Notes: generated from the sequence alone by a model not told the origin. 64,000 bases of DNA from Candidatus Villigracilis adiacens (GCA_016703605.1 JADJBU010000016.1:1-64000), one strand, 5' to 3'. Counted from the stretch's first letter, positions 42,007-50,026 are shown. Program-made: numbers and translations.

Positions 42007-43417
42007 TTGACCAGGGGAGCATTCAAATGTTGTAGAAAAGGAGCCTCCGAGAAATCGGGTATAGTACCCGTAGGCAAAAACAAACGGAGGCTCCGCATGA
42101 AGTGTAGCATAGAAACCCTGAGCAAAATGACGGCACTGTTGGTCGCAGATTTTGAAGAGCAGATGAAAACCAGCACAAGTACGAGCGTCGAAATAGAGCA
42201 AGGACTTCGAGAAACCCTTCAAAGGATTGGGCAGGAAAGTCTAGGGCAACTGCTCACGCTCAAAGACGAACACAATCAGACGACGCAAGAGGCGTGCTCA
42301 TGCAGTCAAAGTGCCCGACGAATTTCGCGCCGCGAAGGGAAACTCCTGAGTGTGTTTGGGTGGATCACCTATCGGCGTTCTTATTATGGCTGCGCGCATT
42401 GTCATCGTTACTGGTACGTATTGGATGAAGAGGAAAACCTGCGGGCTGGAAGCGCCAGTGCGGTGATGAGCCGCCTGTTGGCGTAGCCGGTGTGACCGTT
42501 TCGTTTGAAGAGGCGCAACGGCACATACAAGAATATCTGCGGGTGGATGTTAGCATCAATACCATCCGCGCTGAAACCCAACGGATTGGAGATCTGCAAG
42601 CCGAACGGGAAAAACAATGGCAGGCAGCGAGTCAGGATTTGCCCAACCTCCAACAGCGAGAAAGAGAGGCTGTTGTCCGTCCGAAACGGCTGTACGGCTC
42701 TCTGGATGGGGCCTTTGTGCCGCTGGAGGAAGGTTGGAAGGAAGAAAAAACCGTCTGCTGGTATGAAGCAGGGCAACGGTATGGCTCTGCCGAATTACGC
42801 GCTGTCAACCTGAACTACTATACCAGCCTGGAGGAAGCCAGCGTATTTGGCGAGTTGGTTTGGGCAACCGGCTTGCATCATCGTGTGGATCAAGCCGCAG
42901 AACTGGTCTTTGTTTGCGATGCGGCAACCTGGATTTGGAAGATCATCGAACACTACTTCCCGTATGCCGTCCAGATTGTCGATTGGTATCATGCCTGCCA
43001 ACGTCTCCATGCCGTGTCAGAAACGCTTGCCGAACAGGAACGCGCGCCTTGGCTTGGAGCACATCAAAGCCGCCCTGTGGGAAGGCGAGGTTCAAGAAGT
43101 CATCCAAATACTTCAAGAGACGTTCAACAGGCATCCCTCTTCTGAACTCATCCAAAGTGCCATCACTTATTACCAGAATAATCAAACCCGCATGGCTTAT
43201 GCCCATTTCAGAAAGCAGGGCTATTTTATTGGCAGCGGCACAGTCGAAAGCGCTTGCAAGCAGATTGTTTCTTTACGCTTGAAACGCCCAGGAGCGCGTT
43301 GGACTAAGGATGGCGCCTCTGCGGTGGCCAAGGCTCGCGCCGCTTGGATTAGCCATCATTGGGACGCTTTACCTCTGGCTGCTTGATTCTACAGAATTTG
43401 AATGCTCCCTTGACCAG
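42007..43417 (+). mobile_element. ISKra4-like insertion sequence with 8-bp target duplication
   Basis: Element 42015-43409, 1,395 bp. Ends are inverted: GGGAGCATTCAAATGTTGTAGAA on the left against the complement of TTCTACAGAATTTGAATGCTCCC on the right, 21 of 23 matching. It is flanked by direct repeats TTGACCAG at 42007-42014 and 43410-43417. The intact ends and target duplication show a single, fairly recent insertion. It lies between the vapB promoter and a small membrane-peptide gene, and carries one transposase gene that is out of frame twice. Confidence 0.92.
42097..43386 (+). pseudogene. ISKra4-family transposase with two compensating frameshifts
   Basis: Reads MKCSIETLSKMTALLVADF to AVMSRLLA in one phase, then AGVTVSFEEAQRHIQEYL to AVSETLAEQE in a second from about 42484, then RLGLEHIKAALWEG to ALPLAA back in the first from about 43055. 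Overall span is 1,290 nt, exactly 430 codons, so one base is missing at the first site and one extra at the second. Family features: zinc-ribbon-like YRRSYYGCAHCHRYWYVLD, DDE-type LYGSLDGAFVPLEEGWKEEK, VFVCDAATWIWKIIEHYFPYAVQIVDWYHACQRL and YFIGSGTVESACK. Either sequencing error or a dead element; programmed frameshifting at two sites is unlikely. Confidence 0.88.
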
Positions 43418-43427
43418 GGCGTATAAT
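43398..43427 (+). promoter_or_regulatory. Hybrid promoter formed by the IS end
   Basis: TTGAAT (43398-43403) lies inside the right inverted repeat of the IS; 18 nt further is TATAAT (43422-43427) of the host sequence, followed by AGGGAGA and the ATG at 43444. Confidence 0.55.
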
Positions 43428-43443
43428 TTACAGGGAGAACATT

Positions 43444-43521
43444 ATGATAGTATTTATCATTGTCCTAACAGTCATTGGCATCGTCATCGCAATCGCCATC
43501 TACGACCATTACCGCAAGTGA
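43444..43521 (+). CDS. 25-residue single-helix membrane peptide
   Basis: Translation begins MIVFIIVLTVIGIVIAIAI and ends YDHYRK: one membrane helix of about 19 residues with a short basic tail, expected N-out, C-in. TATAAT at 43422 and AGGGAGA at 43433 are well placed. The IS inserted only 27 nt upstream of the start region and has replaced its original -35. Small membrane peptides of this type can be toxins or subunits of larger complexes; none is recognisable here. Confidence 0.6.
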   Translation: MIVFIIVLTVIGIVIAIAIYDHYRK

Positions 43522-43527
43522 GCCTAC

Positions 43528-43604
43528 CCATTCACTATTCACTATTCACTATTCACTACTCACTATTCACTACTCACTATTCACTACTCACTACTCACTA
43601 CTCT
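43528..43604. repeat. CACTATT/CACTACT 7-bp tandem repeat
   Basis: About ten copies of a 7-bp unit, running into the last codons of the FAD oxidoreductase gene on the minus strand. A similar CACTGCT array is at 55270-55300 after the PIN-TRAM gene. Confidence 0.85.
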
Positions 43605-45101
43605 CTTCCCTTTCCTCCTCTTCCTCCCCCTCATCATCAAACTTTCGATCCAGGCTGCCATCGGCTCGGGTGGCGGGTAACTTTCAATTTCAAACTCTTC
43701 CAAGCCTTTTGCACGCAGTACACGGTTGGCGGCTTCGAGTCCGGTGACACAGGCGCGTTCTAAAAAGAAGGCGGGCGTTTCGTGACGCACCCAGTCGCCA
43801 GCACAAAATAGATTCTCCCACGGCGTTTCAATGCCCAAATGCGTTCCGCGTTTGCCCAGCGACGGCAGCGTATGCGTGCCTGCATTGCGCTGCAAATACG
43901 GCGCGATGAGATATCCCTTCAACTCGGGGAAGGCGCGGTTCACATCCGTGATCACATTCGCCAGCAAAACCGCATCGGGCTGAGCCAGCACACTGGGCGG
44001 TCCGTAGACATGCGCTTCGATACATGCGCCGCCGGTTTCGGCGTGCCAGGTTTTATACGAGTCATAAATGCGCTCAAGCCAGAAAAAATTATGCATCACA
44101 AAGTCACCGCTGAACATGCCCGCTTCGGGTCCACGGCGCGGCGAGTTACTGAACCACAAACGGATGACTGCATGACCAAGCCCATGCGGGAAGAACAAAT
44201 CGTCAGCGGGGAAACTGCTTTTGATGATCGATTCAGCTCCGGGTGAGTCTGAAGCGAGGATGACAAAGGGAGCCTCGTCCACGCCGCTAGTTCCATCCTG
44301 CTCCCAATGCACAGACCAGCTCGCATCCCGCGCAGCGTCCACACGCTTCACTCGTGACTTGAATCGAATCTCACCACCCAAGCTTTGAATCTTCGCCGAT
44401 AGTTTTTCGCAGACCTCGCCGCCGCCGTTGGGAAGATATTCGAACGCCCAGGCGTCGCGGCGCATGAGAGTGTAAAAACGCAGGAAAGCGAGGAAGCCCG
44501 CCAGTGGAACTTGATCGGGGTCGGTGGCGAGCCCGTTGCGCGTGAGACCGAAAAAGAGTGAGCGGAAGGCGGGTCCCCATTTCTTGAGCGCGCCGCCGAA
44601 AGTGAAACCCTCCATCGGCTGATTCTCGACGAAGGGATCAATGCCCAGCGCCATCACCAACACCGACCAGACGTTGAAAATGGAGAGCATGTCGCGCAAG
44701 GTGAGCATGCCCCAAAAACGCGGCGAAAGAAAAAGTTGAATGTAATGAAAGGGCGCAGGGATGATGCTGTTGCGAATGGCACTGCCAATGTTCGCGCGTC
44801 GGACGTGATCGCCCACGCGGTAGATCCATTGCTCGTCGGTGGCGGGCGTGAATTGGTTGACAATGTCATGCCGCCGCAACATGGATTTGAGATTGCGATA
44901 CGAAGACCAGATTCCATGCACGCCATGTTCGGCTAGAAATTTTTTGCCTTTGACATCCGTTTCAGGCAAACCCGCCAAGCGACCGCCGATATGTTCGTTT
45001 GACTCGAGGATGAACGGTTTCAGTCCGCGCTCGGCGAGGTGCAGGGCGGCAGTGAGACCAGCAACTCCCCCGCCTATGATGATGACGTCGTGTTTGTCCA
45101 T
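43584..45101 (-). CDS. FAD-dependent amine-oxidase/phytoene-desaturase-like oxidoreductase
   Basis: 505 residues. N-terminal FAD motif VIIIGGGVAGLTAALHLAERG with ESNEHIGGRLAG, and C-terminal NLFCAGDWVRHETPAFFLERACVTGLEAANRVL, as in carotenoid desaturase/HpnE-type flavoproteins. The C-terminal 30 residues are basic. No isoprenoid gene is adjacent, so the substrate is open. Starts leaderless: TATAAT is 7 nt before the ATG at 45101. Confidence 0.82.
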   Translation of the reverse strand: MDKHDVIIIGGGVAGLTAALHLAERGLKPFILESNEHIGGRLAGLPETDVKGKKFLAEHGVHGIWSSYRNLKSMLRRHDIVNQFTPATDEQWIYRVGDHVRRANIGSAIRNSIIPAPFHYIQLFLSPRFWGMLTLRDMLSIFNVWSVLVMALGIDPFVENQPMEGFTFGGALKKWGPAFRSLFFGLTRNGLATDPDQVPLAGFLAFLRFYTLMRRDAWAFEYLPNGGGEVCEKLSAKIQSLGGEIRFKSRVKRVDAARDASWSVHWEQDGTSGVDEAPFVILASDSPGAESIIKSSFPADDLFFPHGLGHAVIRLWFSNSPRRGPEAGMFSGDFVMHNFFWLERIYDSYKTWHAETGGACIEAHVYGPPSVLAQPDAVLLANVITDVNRAFPELKGYLIAPYLQRNAGTHTLPSLGKRGTHLGIETPWENLFCAGDWVRHETPAFFLERACVTGLEAANRVLRAKGLEEFEIESYPPPEPMAAWIESLMMRGRKRRKGKRVVSSE

Positions 45102-45108
45102 TGGGGTG

Positions 45109-45137
45109 ATTATAAAGTAGAGCCTTTAATGTGTCAT
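45109..45137 (-). promoter_or_regulatory. Leaderless promoter of the FAD oxidoreductase gene
   Basis: ATGACA (45132-45137), 17-nt spacer, TATAAT (45109-45114), then 7 nt to the ATG. The -35 lies at the edge of the palindromic repeat at 45130-45205. Confidence 0.65.
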
Positions 45138-45205
45138 GCTGAGCGAAGCGAAGCATCTCTACCGATGGGCGTAGAGACCCTTCGCTGTCGCTCAGGGTGA
45201 CATGC
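45130..45205. repeat. TGTCATGCTGAGCGAAGCG palindromic repeat
   Basis: Left TGTCATGCTGAGCGAAGCGA with CATCTCTAC and right GTAGAGACCCTTCGC with GCTCAGGGTGACAT form long imperfect arms around CGATGGGC. Halves of the family lie at about 27248-27275 and 27487-27525. Confidence 0.8.
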
Positions 45206-45261
45206 CGGGGAATTTATATATGGTAAAATCGCTTCCGCCTCCGACAAAAGTCGGTTCCTAT

Positions 45262-45346
45262 GGAGGGATGGCCGAGCGGCTGAAGGCGCATGTCTTGAAA
45301 ACATGTTTGGTGAAAGCCAACGTGGGTTCGAATCCCACTCCCTCCG
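45262..45346 (+). tRNA. tRNA-Ser (anticodon UGA)
   Basis: Acceptor GGAGGGA/TCCCTCC with G discriminator; anticodon loop CTTGAAA gives TGA; long variable arm TTTGGTGAAAGCCAA; T arm GTGGGTTCGAATCCCAC. CCA is not encoded. Confidence 0.95.
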
Positions 45347-45446
45347 CCTTACAATTCGGGTATAAGCCCTGTACCCGGCGCACGTGTTGACGATTTTTGA
45401 TTTGCGATTACAATATCAAGCGTCAGACGAGCAGTTGTACATTGTT

Positions 45447-45533
45447 GGGGAGGTGCCAGAGTGGCTGAATGGGCTCGCCTGCTAAGTGAGTGCTGGGTTA
45501 AACCAGTCGCGGGTTCGAATCCCGCCCTCTCCG
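45447..45533 (+). tRNA. tRNA-Ser (anticodon GCU)
   Basis: Acceptor GGGGAGG/CCTCTCC (one G-U pair) with G discriminator; anticodon loop CTGCTAA gives GCT; long variable arm GCTGGGTTAAACCAGT; T arm GCGGGTTCGAATCCCGC. CCA is not encoded. The last 20 nt belong to the first unit of an 85-bp tandem repeat. Confidence 0.95.
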
Positions 45534-45768
45534 CTAAAACGCATTCGCAAGAGTGCGTTTTTGTTTTCCAGTCGCGCGCCCCCATTGAGGGGATGGTATT
45601 CGAATCCCGCCCTCTCCGCTAAAACGCATTCGCAAGAGTGCGTTTTTGTTTTCCAGTCGCGCGCCCCCATTGAGGGGATGGTATTCGAATCCCGCCCTCT
45701 CCGCTAAAACGCATTCGCAAGAGTGCGTTTTTGTTTTCCAGTCGCGCGCCCCCATTGAGGGGATGGTA
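45514..45768. repeat. Three tandem 85-bp copies of the tRNA-Ser 3' end plus terminator
   Basis: Units begin at 45514, 45599 and 45684. Each holds TTCGAATCCCGCCCTCTCCG (the tRNA T-loop to discriminator), a terminator hairpin AAACGCA...TGCGTTTTTG and TCGCGCGCCCCCATTGAGGG. Units look identical by eye. Only the first belongs to a whole tRNA. Up to the next gene (45840) the remaining sequence is featureless. Confidence 0.93.
45536..45564 (+). terminator. Terminator after tRNA-Ser(GCU)
   Basis: AAACGCA and TGCGTTT pair around TTCGCAAGAG, followed by TTGTTTT. Copied twice more in the 85-bp repeats. Confidence 0.8.
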
Positions 45769-45839
45769 TTTCCCAACCTGACCTTCTTATCAAGAATCCA
45801 GCGTTTCGCGCTTTGCCTTTACGCATCACGCATCGCATT

Positions 45840-46679
45840 TTACGCCCTGCGTTTTCCCTTCAACGAGTTCACCTTCTCGTATACTTCTTTTTTATTCCAA
45901 CCGCTTGGTCCCGCCAGTTCGGCAGATAATTCCTTCGCAGATTTGCCCGCCTTTAATCCCTCTTCGAGGGCTTTCAGCAACTCATCCTCTTCCCATTGTT
46001 CGTTTCCCACTTTCGCCCTCCCTTCGATCACCAGCGTAAATTCTCCGCGCGGCTCCTTCGATTTGAAATGCTCGACCGCGCCGCTGACCGTTCCGCGCCA
46101 GTATTCTTCGTGGAGTTTGGTCATCTCGCGGGCGACGCAGATGCGGCGGTCGCCCAATACGGCAAGGAGGTCTTCGAGCGAGTCCGCGATACGGTGCGGG
46201 GTTTCGAGAAAGATCAGGGTGTGGGGCAGGTTTGCAACCTGTTCCACAAAGTTGCGTCTTTCGCCGGATTTGTGGGGCAGGAAGCCAAGGTAGAGAAAGG
46301 AATCGCTGGCAAGCCCGGATGCGCTCAAGGCGGCGATGGGAGCCGAGGGACCAGGGACAGGAATAACGTCGAAGGATGAAGCGAGGGCGGCCCGGGCCAA
46401 CTCGTAGCCGGGATCGTTTATTCCCGGAGTCCCCGCATCCGAGACCAGAGCCACATCGCCTTGCGAGAGATGATCGAGGATGAAATCCAGTTTGTTCAGT
46501 TTGTTGTGTTCCCAATAACTGGTTAATTTATTTTTGATGCCGAAGCGTTCAAGGAGTTTTCCCGTGTGGCGCGTATCTTCAGCGGCAATGAGGACCGCCT
46601 CGCGCAGGACTTTCAATGCGCGCGGACTGATGTCATCGAGATTGCCGATTGGCGTGGCGACAAGGTACAGGGTTCCCAT
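45840..46679 (-). CDS. rsmI: 16S rRNA 2'-O-ribose C1402 methyltransferase
   Basis: 279 residues. Tetrapyrrole-methylase-like fold with RsmI motifs: GTLYLVATPIGNLDDISPRAL, AAEDTRHTGKLL, VALVSDAGTPGINDPGY, VIPVPGPSAPIAALSASGL and FLGFLPHK. Methylates C1402 in the decoding centre with SAM. Leaderless start: TAGAAT is 6 nt before the ATG. Confidence 0.95.
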   Translation of the reverse strand: MGTLYLVATPIGNLDDISPRALKVLREAVLIAAEDTRHTGKLLERFGIKNKLTSYWEHNKLNKLDFILDHLSQGDVALVSDAGTPGINDPGYELARAALASSFDVIPVPGPSAPIAALSASGLASDSFLYLGFLPHKSGERRNFVEQVANLPHTLIFLETPHRIADSLEDLLAVLGDRRICVAREMTKLHEEYWRGTVSGAVEHFKSKEPRGEFTLVIEGRAKVGNEQWEEDELLKALEEGLKAGKSAKELSAELAGPSGWNKKEVYEKVNSLKGKRRA

Positions 46680-46685
46680 GCTGCA

Positions 46686-46691
46686 ATTCTA
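46686..46691 (-). promoter_or_regulatory. -10 box of rsmI, leaderless
   Basis: TAGAAT with 6 nt to the ATG at 46679. It sits next to the terminator of the upstream kinase gene. Confidence 0.55.
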
Positions 46692-46705
46692 TCATCCGCC
46701 TGAAA

Positions 46706-46734
46706 TAAAAATCGGGCGCTTGTAAACGCCCGAT
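46706..46734 (-). terminator. Terminator of the second kinase gene
   Basis: ATCGGGCG and CGCCCGAT around CTTGTAAA; on the minus strand the stem is followed by TTTTTATTT. Confidence 0.82.
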
Positions 46735-46740
46735 CTGTTT

Positions 46741-48213
46741 TTATCCGCCGCATCCCTTGAGTTGGATTTCGATCACTTTGCACCCGGCTTCCTCTTTTGG
46801 GATCGCAACACAACATGCGTCTTCGGCATTGAAGGTCGAATCCGCCGAGCATTGCGCAAGGTCCTGTTCGGAAAGTTCGGGCGGCAGGCAGACCTGGAGC
46901 TGCACAACGGCAAAACTTGAACCGGTGCAGGAGATGACCTTTTCGCCATTTTTAACGACTTCCTGCCGGCACTTGGAGCCATCGGTGTTCAAAACAGTGA
47001 AAACAGCGTTTTCTTCCATTGCGGCGTAGGCGTAGGGTATCTTTTGCACACAGAAGTTGTCAGTTTCCTTTGCGCTGGAGACGGGGAAGGCGGCATCTGC
47101 GGAACAGGCGGGGGCGTAAGCCGGACCGGTTGCCGTCGGCTCAGATGTGGCGGTGATCACAACGGTGACGAGTTCGGAGGGGCTGTCGGTTTGTGCGGCA
47201 GACGGCTCTGTCTCCGTCGCCGTAACGTCTGGCACAAATAGCTGGTTGCGCAGGAGGAGAAAACCGATGACGGCAACCAAAAGGACAACCCCGCCCACGA
47301 TCAGCCCGGTGTTTAGTCCGCGTGAGGCGGGTTTGGCGGCGGGAGGAGCAAGGCGCGAGGCAATGCCGCTGTTGGTGGAGAAGGTCAGGTTTCCGACGCT
47401 TCCGGTTGCAACCAGGTTCAGGGCTTTTGCCAGTTCGACGGTGTTTGCAAAGCGCTGGTCTCGATCCTTTGCCATGGCGGTCTTGATGACCGAATCGACC
47501 TCTGCTTTCAGGTTCGGCAGGACTTTGAGAATCTCAGGGACCGGGTCGGTGATGTGCTTAACGACCACCCCCATGGGCGTGTCGGCGCTGTAGGGCTGAT
47601 GCCCGGTCAGCATTTGGTAGACGATGACGCCCAGCCCATAGACGTCGCTGCGAAGGTCGATCTCGGTTCCCTGCGCCTGTTCGGGACTCATGTAGGCGGG
47701 GGTACCGATCACGCCGGAACCGGTCAGGTTGCTGGTCGATTCGGTCAGTTTGGCAACGCCGAAATCTGAGATGAAAGGTTCGCCGGTCTCGTCGAAGAGG
47801 ATGTTGTCGGGCTTCAAATCGCGGTGGATCACGCCTTTGCGATGCGCGTACGCAAGACCCTGGGCGACCCTTTCGATGATCTTTGCCGTATCCTCGATCG
47901 GGATTGGACCCTTTTCGATCACATCCGAGAGGGAGCCGCCGTTCATGAAGCGCATGACGAAGTAAGGCTGTCCGTTGACCTCCCCCGCGTCATAGATCGG
48001 CACGATGGCAGGATGTTCGAGCGAGGCGATCAACTTGATCTCGCGTTCGAACCTCGAACGAAACTGCGGATCGTGCAGCATTTCGCGCGGCAGAACCTTG
48101 ATGGCAACCTCACGCCCAGAGTTGGGGTCGTAGGCGCGGTAGACGGTTGCCATGCCGCCGCGGCCGAGTTCCGATTTGACTTCGTAGCGTCCGATTTGTT
48201 CAGGGAGTGGCAT
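46741..48213 (-). CDS. Ser/Thr protein kinase with cysteine-rich extracytoplasmic tail
   Basis: 490 residues from the ATG at 48213; the frame is open to 48249, but TATACT (48221-48226) lies there. Kinase: LGRGGMATVYRAYD, VAIKVL (K39), HRDLKPDN (D132), ISDFGVAK (150-152), GTPAYMSPEQ. One membrane helix at 302-322. Outside, a Thr/Ser/Glu linker then a domain with about ten cysteines (CSADAAFPV, FCVQKIPYAY, CRQEV, CTGSS, CLPPE, CSADSTF, ACCVAI, CKVIE, CGG), probably disulfide bonded. It is a different sensor from that of the kinase at 13 kb. Stand-alone unit. Confidence 0.92.
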   Translation of the reverse strand: MPLPEQIGRYEVKSELGRGGMATVYRAYDPNSGREVAIKVLPREMLHDPQFRSRFEREIKLIASLEHPAIVPIYDAGEVNGQPYFVMRFMNGGSLSDVIEKGPIPIEDTAKIIERVAQGLAYAHRKGVIHRDLKPDNILFDETGEPFISDFGVAKLTESTSNLTGSGVIGTPAYMSPEQAQGTEIDLRSDVYGLGVIVYQMLTGHQPYSADTPMGVVVKHITDPVPEILKVLPNLKAEVDSVIKTAMAKDRDQRFANTVELAKALNLVATGSVGNLTFSTNSGIASRLAPPAAKPASRGLNTGLIVGGVVLLVAVIGFLLLRNQLFVPDVTATETEPSAAQTDSPSELVTVVITATSEPTATGPAYAPACSADAAFPVSSAKETDNFCVQKIPYAYAAMEENAVFTVLNTDGSKCRQEVVKNGEKVISCTGSSFAVVQLQVCLPPELSEQDLAQCSADSTFNAEDACCVAIPKEEAGCKVIEIQLKGCGG

Positions 48214-48220
48214 GACCGCT

Positions 48221-48249
48221 AGTATAAACCAGCCAAAACAAGGGCGCAA
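48221..48249 (-). promoter_or_regulatory. Leaderless promoter of the second kinase gene
   Basis: TTGCGC (48244-48249), 17-nt spacer, TATACT (48221-48226), then 7 nt to the ATG at 48213. Confidence 0.6.
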
Positions 48250-48284
48250 GAAGAAATGACAGGCATAATATGATATTGGAATAT

Positions 48285-48319
48285 AAAAAAGCGACGGTCA
48301 CCTCAAAGATGACCGTCGC
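48285..48319 (-). terminator. Terminator of ssb
   Basis: GCGACGGTCA and TGACCGTCGC form the stem; T6 follows on the minus strand. Confidence 0.9.
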
Positions 48320-48327
48320 CTGAATTG

Positions 48328-48723
48328 CTACTCGCCAGCCAGCGCGTCGTACTCGCCGGGGTCTTCGTCCACCGCCATCAGCGGCTCTTCCCTCTCCCTG
48401 CGGTCGAGAAATTGCAGGGTCTGGGCAACGATCTTGGTGAAATATTTCGTCTCACCGTTCGAATCGTATTTATCGGTTTTCAGGCGTCCCTCAAGGAAGA
48501 TCAGACTGCCCTTCTTGAGATATTCCTGGCAGACCTCCCCAAGCCTGCCCCATGCTTCAATGTTCGCCCATTCGGTGCTTTCCTTCATCTCGCCGCTCTT
48601 GTCTTTCCAGCGGCTGCTGACGGCAATGCTAAAGTGACAGACCTTCTTGCCGGTGGGGGTGAACTTGGTTTCGGGGTCCCTGCCCAGGTTGCCGATCAAC
48701 TGAACGCGGTTTAATGCTGGCAT
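48328..48723 (-). CDS. ssb: Single-stranded DNA-binding protein
   Basis: 131 residues, OB fold: LNRVQLIGNLGRDPETKFTPTG, FSIAVSSRWKDKSGEMKESTEWANIEAWGRLGEVC and LKKGSLIFLEGRLKTDKY. It binds single-stranded DNA in replication and repair. The C-terminal acidic tail (VDEDPGEYDALAGE) does not end in the common DDxPF. A 20-codon ORF overlaps its start. GGGGAG is the ribosome site. Confidence 0.92.
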   Translation of the reverse strand: MPALNRVQLIGNLGRDPETKFTPTGKKVCHFSIAVSSRWKDKSGEMKESTEWANIEAWGRLGEVCQEYLKKGSLIFLEGRLKTDKYDSNGETKYFTKIVAQTLQFLDRREREEPLMAVDEDPGEYDALAGE

Positions 48724-48773
48724 GTCGGCTCCCCTTTCGTTTCAAGGACTTTTAGATGCTGTGTACGTGTCAT
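48711..48773 (-). CDS. 20-codon ORF overlapping the ssb start
   Basis: Reads MTRTQHLKVLETKGEPTCQH and stops 10 nt past the ssb ATG. AAGGAG is 7 nt before its own ATG, a better ribosome site than many genes here. It could be a leader that couples translation to ssb, or a chance ORF. Its upstream motif TTAGATAAAAAGGAG is shared with the 71-residue gene at 48862. Confidence 0.4.
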   Translation of the reverse strand: MTRTQHLKVLETKGEPTCQH

Positions 48774-48819
48774 TTTTAGGCTCCTTTTTATCTAAAAGAA
48801 CAGAGTATTAAGTTGTGTT

Positions 48820-48838
48820 GCCCAGGGCGCGCCTGGGC
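48820..48838. terminator. GCCCAGGGCGCGCCTGGGC palindrome
   Basis: Perfect palindrome between the 71-residue gene and ssb. No T run on the minus strand, so it may be an operator or a weak terminator. Confidence 0.5.
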
Positions 48839-48861
48839 GAAAATTAACAGGGTTATACTTG

Positions 48862-49077
48862 TTACGACCCTGCGCTTTCCGTATTCGCCGGAGCGGGCGC
48901 AGCGGCGCTTTCCGCCTTCTTGAGCACCGGCATCCCGGTCTTCATTTCGACCACGTTATAACCGGCGGGCACGGCGTCGAGAGCGCCTTCCTTGATTTCC
49001 TTCGAGAAGAAGAACATCTTGCCTTTTGCATGAAGATAGTATGTATTTCCTTTTGAGTTCGTGTATCCGAAAGCCAT
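48862..49077 (-). CDS. Small conserved-looking protein
   Basis: 71 residues; ATG at 49077 after AAGGAG. First 50 residues are compact (MAFGYTNSKGNTYYLHAKG, KMFFFSKEIKEGALDAVPAGY, VEMKTGMPVLKK), then an Ala/Pro-rich tail. No cysteines. It resembles small uncharacterised proteins with a short beta-rich domain; function not known to me. A strong promoter drives it. Confidence 0.75.
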   Translation of the reverse strand: MAFGYTNSKGNTYYLHAKGKMFFFSKEIKEGALDAVPAGYNVVEMKTGMPVLKKAESAAAPAPANTESAGS

Positions 49078-49087
49078 TGTATTTCTC

Positions 49088-49110
49088 CTTTTATCTAAGT
49101 CTGATAAAAG
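49088..49110. promoter_or_regulatory. Inverted repeat in the leader of the 71-residue gene
   Basis: CTTTTATC and GATAAAAG around TAAGTCT (CTTTTATCAGACTTAGATAAAAG on the message) directly precede the ribosome site and could fold to hide or expose it. Confidence 0.5.
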
Positions 49111-49137
49111 TGTAGAACAAAATTTCTAGCCTGTCAA
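49109..49137 (-). promoter_or_regulatory. Strong promoter of the 71-residue gene
   Basis: TTGACA (49132-49137), exactly 17 nt, TACACT (49109-49114). One of the best consensus matches in the window. Confidence 0.85.
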
Positions 49138-49177
49138 GTAGTACTTTTGTTTTTGTATATACAAATCGGAGTTTGAC

Positions 49178-50011
49178 GTGGAAATTGTCTCCTCTCTCCT
49201 CGACTTAAGAACCGCCCGCCTCTCTCTCGACGGGACGGTTGGTCTTGTTCCCACGATGGGTTACCTGCACGAGGGGCATTTGTCGCTTGTGGAACGCGCC
49301 AAAGCCGAAAACCGGCGCGTCCTCGTCAGCATCTTTGTTAACCCGAGCCAGTTCGGTCCCAGCGAAGACCTCTCAAAGTACCCGCGCGATCTCGAGCGTG
49401 ACCTGAGCCTGCTCCGCCCCCTCGGCGTGGACCTGGTCTGGACGCCCACAGCGGAGATCATGTATCCGCCCGGCTACCAGACCTGGGTCGAGGTCGAGGC
49501 GCTCTCAAAGGGGCTGGAAGGCGCGATGAGGCCCGGTCACTTCCGGGGTGTGGGTACCGTCGTCGCGAAACTGTTCAACGCCACCCAGCCAGACAAGGCC
49601 TACTTCGGGCAGAAGGACGCCCAACAGGTCGCGGTCATCCGCCGCATGGCAACGGATTTGAACTTCCCGCTCGAGGTGATCGTCTGCCCCACCCATCGAG
49701 AAGCGGACGGGCTGGCAATGTCGAGCCGGAATGTGTATTTGAACGTTGACGAACGCCGGGCGGCGGTTGTGCTGTTTCGCGCCTTGAGCGCCGCAAAGGA
49801 ACTTCACGAGGCGGGCGAACGGGATGCGGAAAGGTTGAGGGCAAGGATGAAGGAAACGCTGGCAGGCGAGCCGCTGGCGCAGGCGCAATATGTTTCCTGC
49901 GCCGATTACGACTCGCTGGAGGAGTTGGATACGGTTACAGGCAAGGCTCTTCTTTCCCTGGCGGTCTATTTTGGAAAAACAAGATTGATCGATAATTTTG
50001 TGTTGGGATAG
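49178..50011 (+). CDS. panC: Pantothenate synthetase
   Basis: 277 residues; GTG start with GGAG at 7 nt. Joins pantoate and beta-alanine using ATP. Motifs: VPTMGYLHEGHLSLVERAK (ATP HxGH), VNPSQFGPSEDLSKYPR, PGHFRGVGTVVAKLFN, AYFGQKDAQQ and ADGLAMSSRN. Divergent from the 71-residue gene. Confidence 0.95.
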   Translation: MEIVSSLLDLRTARLSLDGTVGLVPTMGYLHEGHLSLVERAKAENRRVLVSIFVNPSQFGPSEDLSKYPRDLERDLSLLRPLGVDLVWTPTAEIMYPPGYQTWVEVEALSKGLEGAMRPGHFRGVGTVVAKLFNATQPDKAYFGQKDAQQVAVIRRMATDLNFPLEVIVCPTHREADGLAMSSRNVYLNVDERRAAVVLFRALSAAKELHEAGERDAERLRARMKETLAGEPLAQAQYVSCADYDSLEELDTVTGKALLSLAVYFGKTRLIDNFVLG

Positions 50012-50026
50012 GCGATCGGAGGTTTG

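Noticed and set aside
42484..43060. Programmed frameshifting in the transposase
   Set aside because: Two opposite shifts without clear slippery heptamers; sequencing error or decay is simpler.
45514..45768. Extra tRNA genes in the 85-bp repeats
   Set aside because: Only the T-loop and 3' acceptor strand are copied; no D or anticodon arm in units two and three.
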